A stretch of 6,303 bases of DNA from Desulfocapsa sulfexigens (lineage in GTDB: Bacteria > Desulfobacterota > Desulfobulbia > Desulfobulbales > Desulfocapsaceae). The stretch spans positions 1 to 6,303 of the forward strand of contig DYNG01000051.1 of assembly GCA_020721165.1 (NCBI GenBank), in the 5' to 3' direction. Position numbers and translations under genes: made by a program. The stretch's first letter is position 1. Each line of letters opens with the position of its first letter. The notes under the pieces are model-generated. The model was not told the DNA's origin, made no database searches, and saw only the letters and a program-made list of their open reading frames with translations. Shown here in pieces: positions 5,845 to 6,303 of the stretch.

Positions 5845-6303
5845 ATGAGAAAAATTACGATCTTGTTATTTTTGTGCCTGCTAAGCTTCGTGGCGCCAGA
5901 CACTCTCGGGATCTGCCAGAGCGTGGCAGCTACAAACGACCAAATGACGGCACCTGTTGACGATGCCGCCTTTGACGCCATGTTTGCCCAGGAGGAAAGC
6001 GAGGAAGAGGTCTCTGACCCACTGGAGGGTGTGAACCGGGTCTTTTTTGTCGTAAACGACTCCCTCTATTTCTGGGTGGTCAAACCGGTCAACAGGGTGT
6101 ATAGCGCGGTGCTCCCCCAGGACATCCGCCAGTGTGTCGGCAACTTTTTTGACAATGTGGCCGCGCCGGTGCGAGTGATCAATAATCTGTTGCAAGGAAA
6201 ATTTACCGACGCCGGTGTGGAAACGACTCGCTTTCTGCTCAATTCCACCGTCGGCGTTCTGGGACTGGGCGATCCGGCCCTCACCTCTTTTGACCTGCGC
6301 CCC
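5845..6303 (+). CDS. mlaA: MlaA (VacJ) family phospholipid-transport protein, N-terminal part (cut by window end)
   Basis: The first 153 residues of a VacJ/MlaA protein. In E. coli, MlaA is an outer-membrane lipoprotein that removes misplaced phospholipids from the outer leaflet and passes them to MlaC. Family signatures seen are DPLEGVNR (58-65), NDSLYFWVVKPVNRVYSAVLP, NFFDN, APVRVINNLLQGKF and RFLLNSTVGVLGLGDPA. An N-terminal hydrophobic signal segment (about 4-17) is followed by an acidic linker (about 39-58). The only possible lipobox, LGIC (cysteine 24), has Ile at -1 where Gly, Ala or Ser is usual; SVAA after it could instead be a signal peptidase I site. The start is uncertain: ATG 5845 gives a classical signal peptide (MRKITILL), while ATG 5830 would add MSDGK; neither has a good ribosome binding site. 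The gap after fabD is short (13 or 28 bases), which suggests co-transcription. Confidence 0.88.
   Translation, partial: MRKITILLFLCLLSFVAPDTLGICQSVAATNDQMTAPVDDAAFDAMFAQEESEEEVSDPLEGVNRVFFVVNDSLYFWVVKPVNRVYSAVLPQDIRQCVGNFFDNVAAPVRVINNLLQGKFTDAGVETTRFLLNSTVGVLGLGDPALTSFDLRP

Noticed and set aside
4647..5981. 444-codon open frame on the minus strand across lspA, fabD and the start of mlaA
   Set aside because: It is antisense to three recognised genes, matches no family I know, and has the Gly/His/Arg-rich composition of a shadow frame.

Overview
The window looks like a stretch of bacterial chromosome with ordinary housekeeping genes and moderately high GC (by eye). I infer a Desulfobacterota (old Deltaproteobacteria) host, possibly Desulfobulbales-like. 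The reasons are an outer-membrane MlaA protein, a CooC-type nickel ATPase typical of anaerobes that use CO dehydrogenase, and an IleS with an extra cysteine-pair insertion of the kind I recall from that group. This taxonomic call rests on recall, not on a search.

Layout: two operons diverge from a non-coding region at about 1106-1548. Leftward (minus strand) runs a CooC/AcsF-family ATPase (1105-335), followed after 6 bases by the start of an FtsE-type cell-division ABC ATPase (328 to the window edge, cut off). Rightward (plus strand) runs a tight cluster: ileS (1549-4377), lspA (4378-4863, touching ileS with no gap), fabD (4860-5816, 4-base ATGA overlap) and mlaA (from about 5845, cut off by the window end).

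The rightward genes combine translation (isoleucyl-tRNA synthetase) with envelope building: lipoprotein signal peptidase, the malonyl-transfer step of fatty acid synthesis, and an outer-membrane phospholipid-trafficking protein. The leftward genes pair a presumed nickel-insertion ATPase for CO dehydrogenase or acetyl-CoA synthase with FtsE; the functional link is not obvious.

The divergent region carries a good sigma70-like promoter for the leftward operon, a perfect TATAAT box facing right, a 7+7 inverted repeat and two mutually exclusive hairpins. No insertion sequence, CRISPR array, tRNA, rRNA or phage feature was seen. I found no convincing new system. The points most worth checking are the cooC-ftsE pairing, the poor lipobox of the MlaA homologue, and the long structured leader before ileS.
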